From Pseudomonas brassicacearum subsp. neoaurantiaca (GTDB lineage Bacteria > Pseudomonadota > Gammaproteobacteria > Pseudomonadales > Pseudomonadaceae), in contig NZ_VDLV01000052.1 of NCBI RefSeq assembly GCF_013608025.1, forward strand, positions 55,640 to 119,639: a DNA stretch of 64,000 nt, read 5' to 3'. The notes beneath the pieces are model-generated. The model worked only from the letters and a program-made list of their open reading frames with translations, was not told where the DNA came from and did no database searches. Shown in pieces: positions 8,325 to 18,463 of this stretch; the first letter of the stretch is position 1, and every line of letters begins with the position of its first letter. A program made the position numbers and the translations under genes.

Positions 8325-8891
8325 TCATTCCGGCTTGACCAACCACTTCTGCGTCAGCTGCTCCAACCGCCCGTCGTCCTTGATACGCCCCAAGGCATTG
8401 TCCAGGCTGGCCTTGAACGCCGGGTTGCCCTTCTGGAATGGAATCACCAGGTGCGGCGCCGGCCCCTTCTTCTCCTCCGGCTGGAAAGACTGCGCCAGGA
8501 CCAGCGGACGTTGCGCCTCTTCCTTGCTCGCCAGTAATTGCGCATCCGGTTGACCATAAGCAGCGCTGGTGTCGAAACGTTCCGCCAGTTCCGGGGTCAT
8601 TGCTATGTGGTTGATGGCGACGTCGTACTTGCCGCTTTCCACGCCGGATAACAGATCCGCGGCATCGGTCACGACGAAATCAGGCCGGACATCGAGCTCT
8701 CCCGCGAGCATCTCGCCCAGTTCCACTTCGAAACCGGTGAGCTTGCCGTCCTCCTTGAAATTGAACGGGGCGGTGTTGGCCTCAAGGGCGATTCGCAACT
8801 CGCCACGGTCGTTGACGTCGTCGATCAGTTCCGCATGGGCCAGAGGGCTCAACAGGGGTAGCAGGCAGATCAGGCCAGGCAGGAAACGCAT
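8325..8891 (-). CDS. Short substrate-binding domain protein (SBP family 3)
   Basis: A 188-residue periplasmic protein with a signal peptide (MRFLPGLICLLPLLSPLAHA|E). The SBP_bac_3 lobe-1 signature is NFKEDGKLTGFEVELGEMLAGEL, with GKYDVAINHIAMTPEL. The family normally has about 240-260 residues. Here the run from the DAQLLASKEE region to FQKGNPAFKASLDNALGRIK is short, so most of lobe 2 is missing, although the reading frame is clean. The start at 8891 (behind AGGAG) replaces an open extension of eight codons. No permease or ATPase gene is adjacent. It may bind a ligand weakly, or have a sensing or other role. Confidence 0.75.
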   Translation of the reverse strand: MRFLPGLICLLPLLSPLAHAELIDDVNDRGELRIALEANTAPFNFKEDGKLTGFEVELGEMLAGELDVRPDFVVTDAADLLSGVESGKYDVAINHIAMTPELAERFDTSAAYGQPDAQLLASKEEAQRPLVLAQSFQPEEKKGPAPHLVIPFQKGNPAFKASLDNALGRIKDDGRLEQLTQKWLVKPE

Positions 8892-9024
8892 GGTCACTCC
8901 TAGGTTTTTATACAAGCGAGGCTCGTTTCAGGCTCGCTTTGCTATGGTTATTGCAGCCTTCGACAACGATTGGTCATGAAGTTGTCATGACCAGACGGAT
9001 TTCATGGAAAAACTGGAGAAAAAA

Positions 9025-9450
9025 ATGAAAAGCTTTATGTCTCGTGCCGCGTTGACCGGTCTGTTGCTGGGAGCCTCGATGCTGGCGACAGCCGCAACCC
9101 CGGCACCCAAGGGCGCAGAAGTGTTCATCGTTTCCCCTGAAGACGGCGCCACCGTCAGCCAAGAGTTCAAGGTCAAGTTCGGCGTCAAGGATATCGCCCT
9201 GGCCCCGGCGGGCGACACGACCAAAAACACCGGCCATCATCACCTGCTCATCGATGTGGACAAACTGCCGGCTGCAGGCGCGCCGATTCCGACCGACGCC
9301 AACCACATGCACTTCGGCAAGGCGCAAACCGAGGCCACGATCAAACTGGCGCCGGGCAAGCACACCTTGCAGTTGATCCTGGGCGACAGCGGCCATATGC
9401 CGTTCGATCCATCGATCGTGTCCGAGAAGATCACGGTGAACGTGAAATAA
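9025..9450 (+). CDS. DUF4399 periplasmic protein
   Basis: A 141-residue protein with an N-terminal signal peptide ending near LATAAT. The conserved DUF4399 core includes VFIVSPEDGATVSQEFKVKFGV, the histidine-rich TGHHHLLID, and HMHFGKAQTEATIKLAPGKHTLQLILGD. The histidines suggest metal binding, but no function is established as far as I know. The ATG at 9025, 6 bp after GGAG, is preferred to the ATG at 9004. It stands alone, between a REP/terminator region and the divergently oriented short binding protein. Confidence 0.82.
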   Translation: MKSFMSRAALTGLLLGASMLATAATPAPKGAEVFIVSPEDGATVSQEFKVKFGVKDIALAPAGDTTKNTGHHHLLIDVDKLPAAGAPIPTDANHMHFGKAQTEATIKLAPGKHTLQLILGDSGHMPFDPSIVSEKITVNVK

Positions 9451-9469
9451 CACAAAAATGCTGTCCCCC

Positions 9470-9558
9470 TGTGGGAGCGAGCCTGCTCGCGAAGGCGGCG
9501 TATCAGTCAGTACAAATGCGTCTGACAGACCGCTTTCGCGAGCAGGCTCGCTCCCACA
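9470..9558. repeat. REP-type inverted pair, GGGAGCGAGCCTGCTCGCGAA family
   Basis: Opposed copies at both ends of the interval are separated by about 35 bp of non-conserved sequence. It lies after the DUF4399 gene and before the shared terminator. Confidence 0.85.
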
Positions 9559-9583
9559 GAACAAGGTTGTGTCAGGCAAAAAA

Positions 9584-9609
9584 ACGGGAGCCCCATTCGG
9601 GGCTCCCGT
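9584..9609. terminator. Bidirectional intrinsic terminator between DUF4399 gene and serA
   Basis: An 11-bp perfect stem, ACGGGAGCCCC with GGGGCTCCCGT, has a 4-base loop. It is flanked by an A-run on the left and a T-run on the right, so it can terminate transcription in both directions for the convergent genes. Confidence 0.9.
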
Positions 9610-9632
9610 TTTTTATTGCAAGCCCAATCTGA

Positions 9633-10862
9633 TCAGAACAACACGCGGCAACGAATGGTGCCGTTGATGTGTTGCAGCTTCTCTTGCGCCAGATCCGAGT
9701 ACTCGGCATCGACGTCGATCACGACGTAGCCGACTTTCTCGTTGGTCTGCAGGAACTGACCGGAAATGTTGATGCCGTTTTCCGCGAAGACCTTGTTGAT
9801 CTCGCTCATCACACCCGGGATGTTCTCGTGGATGTGCAGCAGGCGATGCTTGCCAGGGTGGGCCGGCAGGGCCACTTCCGGGAAGTTCACCGACGATACC
9901 GAGGTACCGTTGTCGCTGTACTTGACCAGTTTTTCCGCCACTTCCAGGCCGATGTTGGCCTGGGCTTCAGCGGTGGAGCCGCCGATATGCGGGGTCAGGA
10001 TCACATTGTCCAGGCCACGCAACGGGCTCTCGAAGATGTCGTCGTTGGAGCGTGGCTCCACCGGGAACACGTCGATGGCGGCGCCGATCAGGTGCTTGTC
10101 CTTGATCGCTTCGGCCAGGGCGTCGAGCTTGACTACGGTGCCGCGAGCGGCATTGATCAGGATCCCGCCTTTCTTGATGGCGCGGATTTCCTTCTCGCCG
10201 ATCATCCACTGGGTGGCCGGGGTTTCCGGCACATGCAGGGTGACGATGTCGGACATGCCCAGCAACTCGTGCAGGTCGTTGACCTGGGTGGCGTTGCCCA
10301 ATGGCAGCTTGGTCACGGTGTCATAGAAGAACACTTGCATGCCAAGGCCTTCAGCCAATACGGACAGTTGGGTGCCGATCGAGCCGTAGCCGACGATGCC
10401 CAGCTTCTTGCCGCGGATTTCGAAGGAGTTGGCCGCGCTCTTGATCCAGCCGCCACGGTGGCAGGAAGCGTTTTTCTCAGGGATGCCGCGCAGCAGCAGG
10501 ATCGCTTCGGCCAACACCAGTTCGGCAACGGAACGGGTGTTGGAGTACGGTGCGTTGAACACCGCGATGCCGCGCTCGCGAGCTGCGTTGAGGTCAACCT
10601 GGTTGGTGCCGATGCAGAAGCAGCCGACCGCGACCAGTTTCTTGGCGTGGTCGAAGATCTCTTCGGTCAGTTGGGTACGGGAGCGAATACCGATGAAGTG
10701 AGCATCGGCGATCTTTTCCTTGAGCTGGGCTTCCGGCAGAGAACTGGTGATGTACTCGATGCTGGTGTAGCCCGCCGACTTGAGGACGTCGACAGCCGAT
10801 TGGTGGACGCCTTCGAGAAGAAGGAACTTGATCTTGCTCTTATCGAGAGAAGTCTTGCTCAT
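9633..10862 (-). CDS. serA: D-3-phosphoglycerate dehydrogenase SerA
   Basis: This enzyme oxidises 3-phosphoglycerate to 3-phosphohydroxypyruvate, the first step of serine synthesis. The 409-residue protein has the SerA layout: a substrate domain, the NAD motif GKKLGIVGYGSIGTQ, the catalytic histidine in LTPHIGGSTAEAQ, and a C-terminal ACT domain (HENIPGVMSEINKVFAENGINI) for serine feedback. The frame is open much further upstream, but MSKTSLDKSK at 10862 is the family start. It is divergent from the D-2-hydroxyglutarate dehydrogenase gene. SerA is known to make D-2-hydroxyglutarate as a side product, so this pairing makes biochemical sense. Confidence 0.96.
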   Translation of the reverse strand: MSKTSLDKSKIKFLLLEGVHQSAVDVLKSAGYTSIEYITSSLPEAQLKEKIADAHFIGIRSRTQLTEEIFDHAKKLVAVGCFCIGTNQVDLNAARERGIAVFNAPYSNTRSVAELVLAEAILLLRGIPEKNASCHRGGWIKSAANSFEIRGKKLGIVGYGSIGTQLSVLAEGLGMQVFFYDTVTKLPLGNATQVNDLHELLGMSDIVTLHVPETPATQWMIGEKEIRAIKKGGILINAARGTVVKLDALAEAIKDKHLIGAAIDVFPVEPRSNDDIFESPLRGLDNVILTPHIGGSTAEAQANIGLEVAEKLVKYSDNGTSVSSVNFPEVALPAHPGKHRLLHIHENIPGVMSEINKVFAENGINISGQFLQTNEKVGYVVIDVDAEYSDLAQEKLQHINGTIRCRVLF

Positions 10863-11066
10863 CTGCGTAAACCTGTGTCCCGGAGAAAAATGGCAGGGAA
10901 TCGGACAGCCTGGGCTGGCCCGACCGGCGTGACAGCCGTCGCCGCAGAACAGCCGTTGGGCACTACGCTGCGGGGTCGGTATGCTAGCATATGCCCCCCG
11001 CAAACACCCATTCCTGCGACGTGAAGCGTTCTCAGGATGACCATGAATTGTTCGAGAGTTCTGTCG

Positions 11067-12461
11067 ATGACCAATCCTGCCGTGATAGATGAGCTGAAGA
11101 CCCTGGTTGAGCCTGGCAAGGTCCTGACCGATGCCGACTCCCTGAATGCTTATGGCAAGGATTGGACCAAGCATTACGCGCCCGCGCCGACCGCCATCGT
11201 TTTTCCCAAGACCACCGAACAAGTCCAGGCCATCGTGCGCTGGGCCAATGCGCACAAGGTCGCGCTGGTGCCATCGGGCGGGCGTACCGGGCTTTCGGCG
11301 GCAGCCGTGGCGGCGAATGGCGAAGTGGTCGTGTCATTCGACTACATGAACCAGGTGCTCGACGTGAACCTCACCGACCGTACCGCCGTGTGCCAGCCGG
11401 GCGTGGTGACCGAGCAATTGCAAAACAAGGCCGAAGAGCACGGGCTGTACTACCCGGTGGACTTCGCTTCCGCCGGTTCCAGCCAGATTGGCGGCAACAT
11501 CGGCACCAATGCCGGCGGGATCAAGGTCATTCGTTACGGCATGACTCGCAACTGGGTGGCGGGCATGAAGGTCGTCACCGGCAAGGGTGACCTGCTGGAA
11601 CTCAACAAGGACCTGATCAAGAACGCCACCGGCTACGATTTGCGGCAATTGTTCATCGGCGCCGAAGGCACCCTTGGCTTCGTGGTCGAGGCCACCATGC
11701 GCCTGGACCGTGCCCCGAAGAACCTCACCGCCATGGTGCTCGGCACCCCGGACTTCGACTCGATCATGCCGGTACTGCATGCCTTCCAAGGCAAGCTCGA
11801 CTTGACCGCCTTCGAATTTTTCTCCGACAAGGCCCTGGCCAAGGTCCTCGGTCGTGGCGACGTTCCCGCTCCGTTCGAAACCGACTGCCCGTTCTACGCC
11901 CTGCTGGAATTCGAAGCCACCACCGAAGAAGTCGCCAACCACGCCCTGGAAACCTTCGAACACTGCGTAGAGCAGGGCTGGGTGCTGGACGGCGTGATGA
12001 GCCAGAGCGAAACCCAACTGCAGAACCTGTGGAAGCTGCGCGAGTACATCTCCGAAACCATCTCGCACTGGACGCCGTACAAGAACGACATTTCGGTGAC
12101 CGTTTCGAAAGTACCGGGCTTCCTGCGGGAAATCGACGCGATCGTCGGCGAACATTATCCAGACTTCGAAATCGTCTGGTTCGGCCATATTGGTGACGGC
12201 AACCTGCACCTGAACATCCTCAAGCCGGAAAACCTGAGCAAGGATGAATTCTTCGCCAAGTGCGCGACCGTGAACAAATGGGTGTTCGAAACCGTCGAGA
12301 AATACAACGGTTCGATTTCCGCGGAACATGGCGTGGGCATGACCAAGCGCGATTACCTGACCTATAGTCGTTCGCCAGTAGAGATCGAATACATGAAAGC
12401 CGTGAAGGCGGTGTTCGACCCGAACGGGATCATGAACCCGGGCAAGATTTTCGCGGTTTGA
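11067..12461 (+). CDS. FAD-linked D-2-hydroxyglutarate dehydrogenase
   Basis: A 464-residue FAD oxidase of the GlcD/D2HGDH family. The PCMH-type FAD domain carries VALVPSGGRTGLSAAAVA and GSSQIGGNIGTNAGGIKVIRYG. The C-terminal cap carries FGHIGDGNLHLNIL and SAEHGVG, typical of the metal- and substrate-binding site. In Pseudomonas the orthologue next to serA oxidises D-2-hydroxyglutarate to 2-oxoglutarate and helps drive SerA. The ATG at 11067 is chosen because MTNPAVIDELKTLVEPGK is the conserved start. An ATG ten codons upstream (11037) is possible. The FAH-family hydrolase gene follows 40 bp later. Confidence 0.9.
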   Translation: MTNPAVIDELKTLVEPGKVLTDADSLNAYGKDWTKHYAPAPTAIVFPKTTEQVQAIVRWANAHKVALVPSGGRTGLSAAAVAANGEVVVSFDYMNQVLDVNLTDRTAVCQPGVVTEQLQNKAEEHGLYYPVDFASAGSSQIGGNIGTNAGGIKVIRYGMTRNWVAGMKVVTGKGDLLELNKDLIKNATGYDLRQLFIGAEGTLGFVVEATMRLDRAPKNLTAMVLGTPDFDSIMPVLHAFQGKLDLTAFEFFSDKALAKVLGRGDVPAPFETDCPFYALLEFEATTEEVANHALETFEHCVEQGWVLDGVMSQSETQLQNLWKLREYISETISHWTPYKNDISVTVSKVPGFLREIDAIVGEHYPDFEIVWFGHIGDGNLHLNILKPENLSKDEFFAKCATVNKWVFETVEKYNGSISAEHGVGMTKRDYLTYSRSPVEIEYMKAVKAVFDPNGIMNPGKIFAV

Positions 12462-12501
12462 CCAATAAAACACCTGAAATCGGAAAGGCAGGAGTCGGTA
12501 A

Positions 12502-13167
12502 ATGAGCTATCAGCACCAGTATGTCGACGGTACGCGCATTCATTTCCCGGTGGGAAAAGTAGTCTGTATTGGGCGTAACTACGCCGAACATGCAAAGGAA
12601 CTGGATAACCCGGTGCCCACCGAACCCTTGCTGTTCATCAAGCCGGGCAGTTGCGTGGTGCCGCTGGAGGGTGGCTTCAGCATCCCGGCAGACCGCGGCG
12701 CGGTGCACTACGAGGCGGAAATCGCAGTGCTGATCGGCAAGCCGTTGTCCACCAAGCCCAGCGCTGAAGAAGTGCTGGACGCCATCTCCGGCTTCGCCCC
12801 GGCCTTGGACCTGACCCTGCGGGACAAGCAGGCCGAACTCAAGGCCAAGGGCTTGCCGTGGGAAGTCGCCAAGTCTTTCGACGGTGCAGCGGTGATCGCC
12901 CCGTTTGTTTCAAAAGACACCTTTGCCGATCTGGCGGACATCCCTGTTCGCCTGACCATCAATGGTGAAGTGCGCCAGGACGGCAACAGCAACCTGATGC
13001 TCAACCCCATCGTGCCGATGATCCAATACATGGCCGGCTGCTTCTCGCTGCAGGCTGGCGACGTGATTCTCACCGGCACCCCGGCGGGCGTCGGGCCGCT
13101 GAATGCGGGCGATGAGCTGGTCCTGGAGTTGCCGGGGGCAAGCCGCTTCGAGAGCAGCGTTCGCTAA
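12502..13167 (+). CDS. Fumarylacetoacetate hydrolase family protein (FAHD1-like)
   Basis: A 221-residue single-domain FAH-fold enzyme. The metal-binding acidic residues lie in VHYEAEIAVLIGK and ALDLTLRD, with the catalytic/lid region GLPWEVAKSFDGAAVIAPF and the family ending VILTGTPAGVGPL. Close relatives are FAHD1-type acylpyruvate hydrolases and oxaloacetate decarboxylases. A good GGAG site precedes the ATG. It is likely co-transcribed with the D-2-hydroxyglutarate dehydrogenase gene, linking it to 2-oxo acid metabolism. The exact substrate is not determinable here. Confidence 0.87.
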   Translation: MSYQHQYVDGTRIHFPVGKVVCIGRNYAEHAKELDNPVPTEPLLFIKPGSCVVPLEGGFSIPADRGAVHYEAEIAVLIGKPLSTKPSAEEVLDAISGFAPALDLTLRDKQAELKAKGLPWEVAKSFDGAAVIAPFVSKDTFADLADIPVRLTINGEVRQDGNSNLMLNPIVPMIQYMAGCFSLQAGDVILTGTPAGVGPLNAGDELVLELPGASRFESSVR

Positions 13168-13183
13168 ATAAAAGTCCTACCAC

Positions 13184-13272
13184 TGTGGGAGCGAGCCTGC
13201 TCGCGAAAGCAATCTGTTCGACAGATCAATGTTGACTGACACACCGCTTTCGCGAGCAGGCTCGCTCCCACA
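13184..13272. repeat. REP-type inverted pair, GGGAGCGAGCCTGCTCGCGAA family
   Basis: Opposed copies at each end of the interval, with about 35 bp between them, lie just after the FAH-family hydrolase gene. Confidence 0.85.
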
Positions 13273-13389
13273 ATGTGGAAAGTTACCTACGGCATTTACC
13301 GTTTTTTTCACATGCCATCCGGATAATTCCGGGGATCGCGGCATCTGAGCCTGCCAATCCCTCGTGCGAATTTCTGGAACGCATCCCCG

Positions 13390-14316
13390 ATGGCCAAAAC
13401 CCAAACCCTGCCCACTTCCGCCCGACGCGCTCGCTTTGGCTTGCCTTGGTATGCCTGGCTGTTGCTAGCCGCCGTCGCTGCCTACGGGCTGGCATTCGCA
13501 ATGCACTGGGATGACCGGGGCCTGCTCTGGGTGTCCGAACGCTTCGAAAGCCCGGCGCAGCGCCAGGAGAGTGTCTGGCTACCGGATTACCGCGCCGTGA
13601 TCGACGCCAAACCCCTGCCTGGCATGGAAAAAGACGAAGCCTCGGACATCACCTACAACCCGCAAACCAAAACCCTGTTTGCGGTCATGGGCAAGAACCC
13701 GTTCCTGGTGGAACTGAGCCTGCAAGGCGACGTACTGCGCAAGATGCCGTTGGTAGGCTGGAGTAATCCGGAAGGCGTGGCCTATATGGAAAATGGCCTG
13801 CTGGCCATTACTGACGAGCGAGATCACAGCCTGTCGATCGTGCAGGTCGATGCCCAAACGCAAACGCTGGACAGCAAGGACTTTCCCAAATACGACCTTG
13901 GTCCGTCTAAGAATCAGAACAAAGGATTCGAGGCAGTCGTCTGGGATCCCCGTAACCAGCAACTGGTGCTGGGTGAAGAGCGCCCACCCGCCCTGTTCAC
14001 TTGGAAAAGCGATGGCAGCCAATCGCTCAAGGGCGACAAGCAGATCCATGTAAGCAACGAGCTGGACCTGCGCAACCTCTCGGCCCTGGCGGTCGATCCT
14101 CGCACCGGTCATATGCTGGTATTGTCCGCCGACTCCCATCTGCTGCTGGAACTGGATGAAAAAGGTGATCAGGTCAGCTTCATGACGCTGCTGGGCGGCT
14201 TCAACGGCCTGAAAGACACGATCCCGCGCGCCGAAGGTGTCACCGTCGATGAAGCAGGCAATCTTTACATGGTCAGCGAACCCAACCTGTTCTATCGTTT
14301 TGAAAAAACACGCTGA
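13390..14316 (+). CDS. SdiA-regulated-domain (YjiK-type) membrane-anchored beta-propeller protein, copy 1
   Basis: A 308-residue protein with one N-terminal membrane segment (about residues 17-37, WYAWLLLAAVAAYGLAF) and a periplasmic SdiA-regulated/esterase-like beta-propeller domain. The typical blocks are DITYNPQTKTLFAVMGKNPFLVELSLQGDVLR, EGVAYMENGLLAITDER, NKGFEAVVWD and EGVTVDEAGNLYMVSEPNLFYRF. Biochemical function is unknown for the family. A paralogue of similar length follows 120 bp downstream on the same strand. Confidence 0.8.
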   Translation: MAKTQTLPTSARRARFGLPWYAWLLLAAVAAYGLAFAMHWDDRGLLWVSERFESPAQRQESVWLPDYRAVIDAKPLPGMEKDEASDITYNPQTKTLFAVMGKNPFLVELSLQGDVLRKMPLVGWSNPEGVAYMENGLLAITDERDHSLSIVQVDAQTQTLDSKDFPKYDLGPSKNQNKGFEAVVWDPRNQQLVLGEERPPALFTWKSDGSQSLKGDKQIHVSNELDLRNLSALAVDPRTGHMLVLSADSHLLLELDEKGDQVSFMTLLGGFNGLKDTIPRAEGVTVDEAGNLYMVSEPNLFYRFEKTR

Positions 14317-14436
14317 CGGCGCGAACTCTGCAGGACAAATCTTCCTTCGTTGTAGGGTGTGGCACACAGCCATTAAGCTTCAGTTCAGGCAGTCGTGGTA
14401 TTTCCAGCCACCTGTTCTTATCCGAGCCCACCCCAC

Positions 14437-15351
14437 ATGCGTCGACTCGCCCGCCCCAAACCCCTGATTTTCCTGTCATTGACGGTCGTCCTGGTGCTGC
14501 TGATCGCAGCAGGACAGTACCTGCGCCTGTTCGAGCGCGCCTGGTTCAACATCAATACCCTGTGGCATACCGTTGGCGAGCAGGCCATTGCCCTGGATAA
14601 ATATCAGGTCGCGGTACAAGCCCAGGTCATCGAAGGCCTCGACGATGATGTGTCGGCGCTGACGTTCGATCCGATCCGCAAGAGCTTGTTCACCGTGACC
14701 AATCAGAATGCCGAACTGATCGAGTTGTCGCTGGACGGCAAGATCCTGCGACGCATCGCCCTGATCGGCTTCGGCGACCCGGAAGCGGTGGAGTTCATCA
14801 GTGAGAACATCTATGTCATCACCGACGAACGCCAACAACGACTGATCAAAATCCATCTGGAAGAAGACACCCGGTTCCTCGACGCGGCCGACGCCGAGCA
14901 AATGACGCTTGGCGTACACATGAACGGCAACAAAGGTTTCGAAGGGTTGGCCTACGACTCGATCGGCAAGCGCCTGTTCGTTGCCAAGGAGCGCGACCCG
15001 ATGCTGATCTACGAAGTGCACGGTTTTCCTCACCACAACCCGGAAAAATCCTACGCAGTTCATGTGATCAACAACCCCAAGCGCGACGCCGGATTGTTTG
15101 TCCGCGATCTCTCAAGCCTGCAATACGACGAACGCAGCGGCCATTTGCTGGCCCTGTCCGATGAGTCGCGATTGATCATTGAGCTGGATATCGACGGACG
15201 ACCGCTGAGCACGCTGTCGTTGAACAAGGGTCGCCATGGACTGGAAAAAAACGTACCGCAGGCCGAAGGCCTGGCCATGGACGACGATGGCAACCTGTAC
15301 GTGGTGAGCGAACCGAATCTGTTCTACGTGTTCAAGAAGCCAGAGCCTTGA
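14437..15351 (+). CDS. SdiA-regulated-domain membrane-anchored beta-propeller protein, copy 2
   Basis: A 304-residue paralogue of the preceding gene with a single N-terminal membrane anchor (about 9-29) and the same blocks: ALTFDPIRKSLFTVTNQNAELIELSLDG, NKGFEGLAYD, and the ending EGLAMDDDGNLYVVSEPNLFYVF. The ATG at 14437 is chosen as it puts a positively charged start (MRRLARPK) before the anchor; the frame is open to 14395 through a GTG. The two genes are diverged rather than recently duplicated. Function is unknown. Confidence 0.8.
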   Translation: MRRLARPKPLIFLSLTVVLVLLIAAGQYLRLFERAWFNINTLWHTVGEQAIALDKYQVAVQAQVIEGLDDDVSALTFDPIRKSLFTVTNQNAELIELSLDGKILRRIALIGFGDPEAVEFISENIYVITDERQQRLIKIHLEEDTRFLDAADAEQMTLGVHMNGNKGFEGLAYDSIGKRLFVAKERDPMLIYEVHGFPHHNPEKSYAVHVINNPKRDAGLFVRDLSSLQYDERSGHLLALSDESRLIIELDIDGRPLSTLSLNKGRHGLEKNVPQAEGLAMDDDGNLYVVSEPNLFYVFKKPEP

Positions 15352-15379
15352 ACCACTCCTGACTCAACACAAAAACCAA

Positions 15380-15468
15380 TGTGGGAGCGAGCTTGCTCGC
15401 GATGGCGGTGTGTCAGCCAACATCGATGTGTCGGATAGACCATTATCGCGAGCAAGCTCGCTCCCACA
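15380..15468. repeat. REP-type inverted pair, GGGAGCGAGCTTGCTCGCGAT family
   Basis: Opposed copies at both ends lie in the gap between the convergent SdiA-domain gene and rpiA. Confidence 0.85.
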
Positions 15469-15493
15469 GGGTTTGGTGTTGAATCAGCCAGGT

Positions 15494-16168
15494 TTATTCC
15501 GCCCGCAGGGTCTTCACCCCGTCCGCCGTCCCCAGCAACAGCACATCGGCCGGACGGGCAGCGAACAAGCCGTTCGTGACCACGCCGACAATCGCGTTGA
15601 TCTGGCTTTCCAGCTCCACCGGGTTGGTGATCTGCAGGTTGTGCACATCGAGGATGATGTTGCCGTTGTCGGTCAACACGCCCTCGCGATACACCGGGTC
15701 GCCGCCCAACTTCACCAACTGGCGTGCCACGTGGCTGCGAGCCATCGGGATGACCTCCACCGGCAACGGGAACGCGCCGAGCACCGGCACCAACTTGCTG
15801 GCATCGGCAATGCAGATGAACGTCTTGGCGACGGCCGCGACGATTTTCTCGCGGGTCAACGCTGCGCCACCGCCCTTGATCAAGTTCAGGTGCGCGTCGC
15901 TTTCGTCGGCGCCATCGATGTAGAACTCCAGGTCGCTCACGGTGTTGAGCTCGTACACCGGGATGCCGTGGCCCTTGAGGCGCGCGGCGGTGGCTTCGGA
16001 GCTGGCGACCGCGCCATCGAATGCACCCTTGTGCTGCGCCAGCGCGTCGATGAAGCAATTGGCGGTAGAGCCGGTGCCGACCCCGACGATGCTCTTGTCA
16101 TCCAGTTTCGGGAGGATGAGGTCGACAGCGGCCTGGGCCACGGCCTGTTTGAGTTGATCCTGGGTCAT
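15494..16168 (-). CDS. rpiA: Ribose-5-phosphate isomerase A
   Basis: A 224-residue enzyme interconverting ribose-5-phosphate and ribulose-5-phosphate in the pentose phosphate pathway. RpiA motifs are present in order: VGVGTGSTANCFIDAL, ASSEATAARLKGHGIPV, DLEFYIDGADESD with LIKGGGAALTREKIVA (catalytic region), and GNIILDVHN. The start MTQDQLKQAVAQ at 16168 gives the usual length; the longer open frame to 16417 runs through a REP element. It is divergent from ilvA across 300 bp, as in other pseudomonads. Confidence 0.95.
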   Translation of the reverse strand: MTQDQLKQAVAQAAVDLILPKLDDKSIVGVGTGSTANCFIDALAQHKGAFDGAVASSEATAARLKGHGIPVYELNTVSDLEFYIDGADESDAHLNLIKGGGAALTREKIVAAVAKTFICIADASKLVPVLGAFPLPVEVIPMARSHVARQLVKLGGDPVYREGVLTDNGNIILDVHNLQITNPVELESQINAIVGVVTNGLFAARPADVLLLGTADGVKTLRAE

Positions 16169-16258
16169 GCGGGCTCCGAAGGTGCCGAGAGGGAACGAAA
16201 GGCCGGCATTATAGGCGCCGAAAGAGGCCTGGTCATTGCCTGATTGGCACCGATCCAG

Positions 16259-16368
16259 TGTGGCGAGGGAGCTTGCTCCCGCTCGGCTGCGAAGCAGTCG
16301 TAATTGATGCCTACCGCATATCGAAGGGGGCCGCTGCGCGACCCAACGGGAGCAAGCTCCCTCGCCAT
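16259..16368. repeat. REP-type inverted pair in the rpiA-ilvA divergent gap
   Basis: Opposed GAGGGAGCTTGCTCCC-family copies lie at 16259-16284 and 16346-16368. The 300-bp gap between rpiA and ilvA (16169-16468) otherwise holds about 90 bp on the rpiA side and 100 bp on the ilvA side, where the divergent promoters must lie. No clear operator or leader peptide was found there. Confidence 0.85.
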
Positions 16369-16468
16369 GGGGATTTCTGCGCTCAAAGTGCCTTAATTCG
16401 TGTGGTCGCCCGGCCAAAAGCCGGGTTAGACTCCTTGGCCCTGCCCAACCCGCTCAGTGATGCTTCCG

Positions 16469-17983
<1,515 letters not shown>

Positions 17984-18034
17984 GGGGCTACGCTCAAGGC
18001 ATCGGCTCAAGGACATCGGCTCAAGGAAAAACCC

Positions 18035-18448
18035 ATGGAAACTCTGCTGACCTTGAAAGTGCTGCACGTCGCAGCCACGGTCATTCTGCTGGCTTGCGGT
18101 GTGAGCCTGGCCACCCTGGCCTGGCGTAAACGCAGCGAGGGGCCGGCCTGCACGCTGCGGCGCCCATGGCTGTTCGCGTGGGGCGTGATGCTGCTCTGCA
18201 TGCTGAGCATGCCGTTCACCGGCTGGTGGCTGGTTCATCTGGTGGGCTGGCCGCTGGGACAAAGCTGGCTGCTGGGCTCCAGCGTTATCTATACCGTGGC
18301 GGCGCTCAGCGTTTTCTGGCTGTTGGCACGGCTCAATCGTCAGCGAACGGCCAGCGGCGGTGGCGGCAAATTCACTTGGGTGCTGGCGATCATCAGCGGG
18401 ATCGGTTTTCTGTCCATCGCTGCCTTGATGGGCGCCAAGCCGATCTAA
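18035..18448 (+). CDS. DUF2269 membrane protein, copy 1
   Basis: A 137-residue integral membrane protein with four predicted hydrophobic segments. It starts with the DUF2269-type phrase LKVLHVAATVILLACGVSLATLAW and contains PFTGWWLVHLVGWPLGQSWLLGSS, which matches the second copy at 19717. An AAGGA site lies before the ATG. The three genes 18035-20184 form one tight unit with a fused reductase/DoxX-like protein between two DUF2269 proteins, suggesting a membrane complex. Function is unknown. Confidence 0.78.
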   Translation: METLLTLKVLHVAATVILLACGVSLATLAWRKRSEGPACTLRRPWLFAWGVMLLCMLSMPFTGWWLVHLVGWPLGQSWLLGSSVIYTVAALSVFWLLARLNRQRTASGGGGKFTWVLAIISGIGFLSIAALMGAKPI

Positions 18449-18463
18449 GCGACAAGGATCGCC

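Noticed and set aside
9669..11024. 451-codon plus-strand open frame
   Set aside because: It is antisense to serA, whose NAD-binding and ACT motifs are intact on the minus strand.
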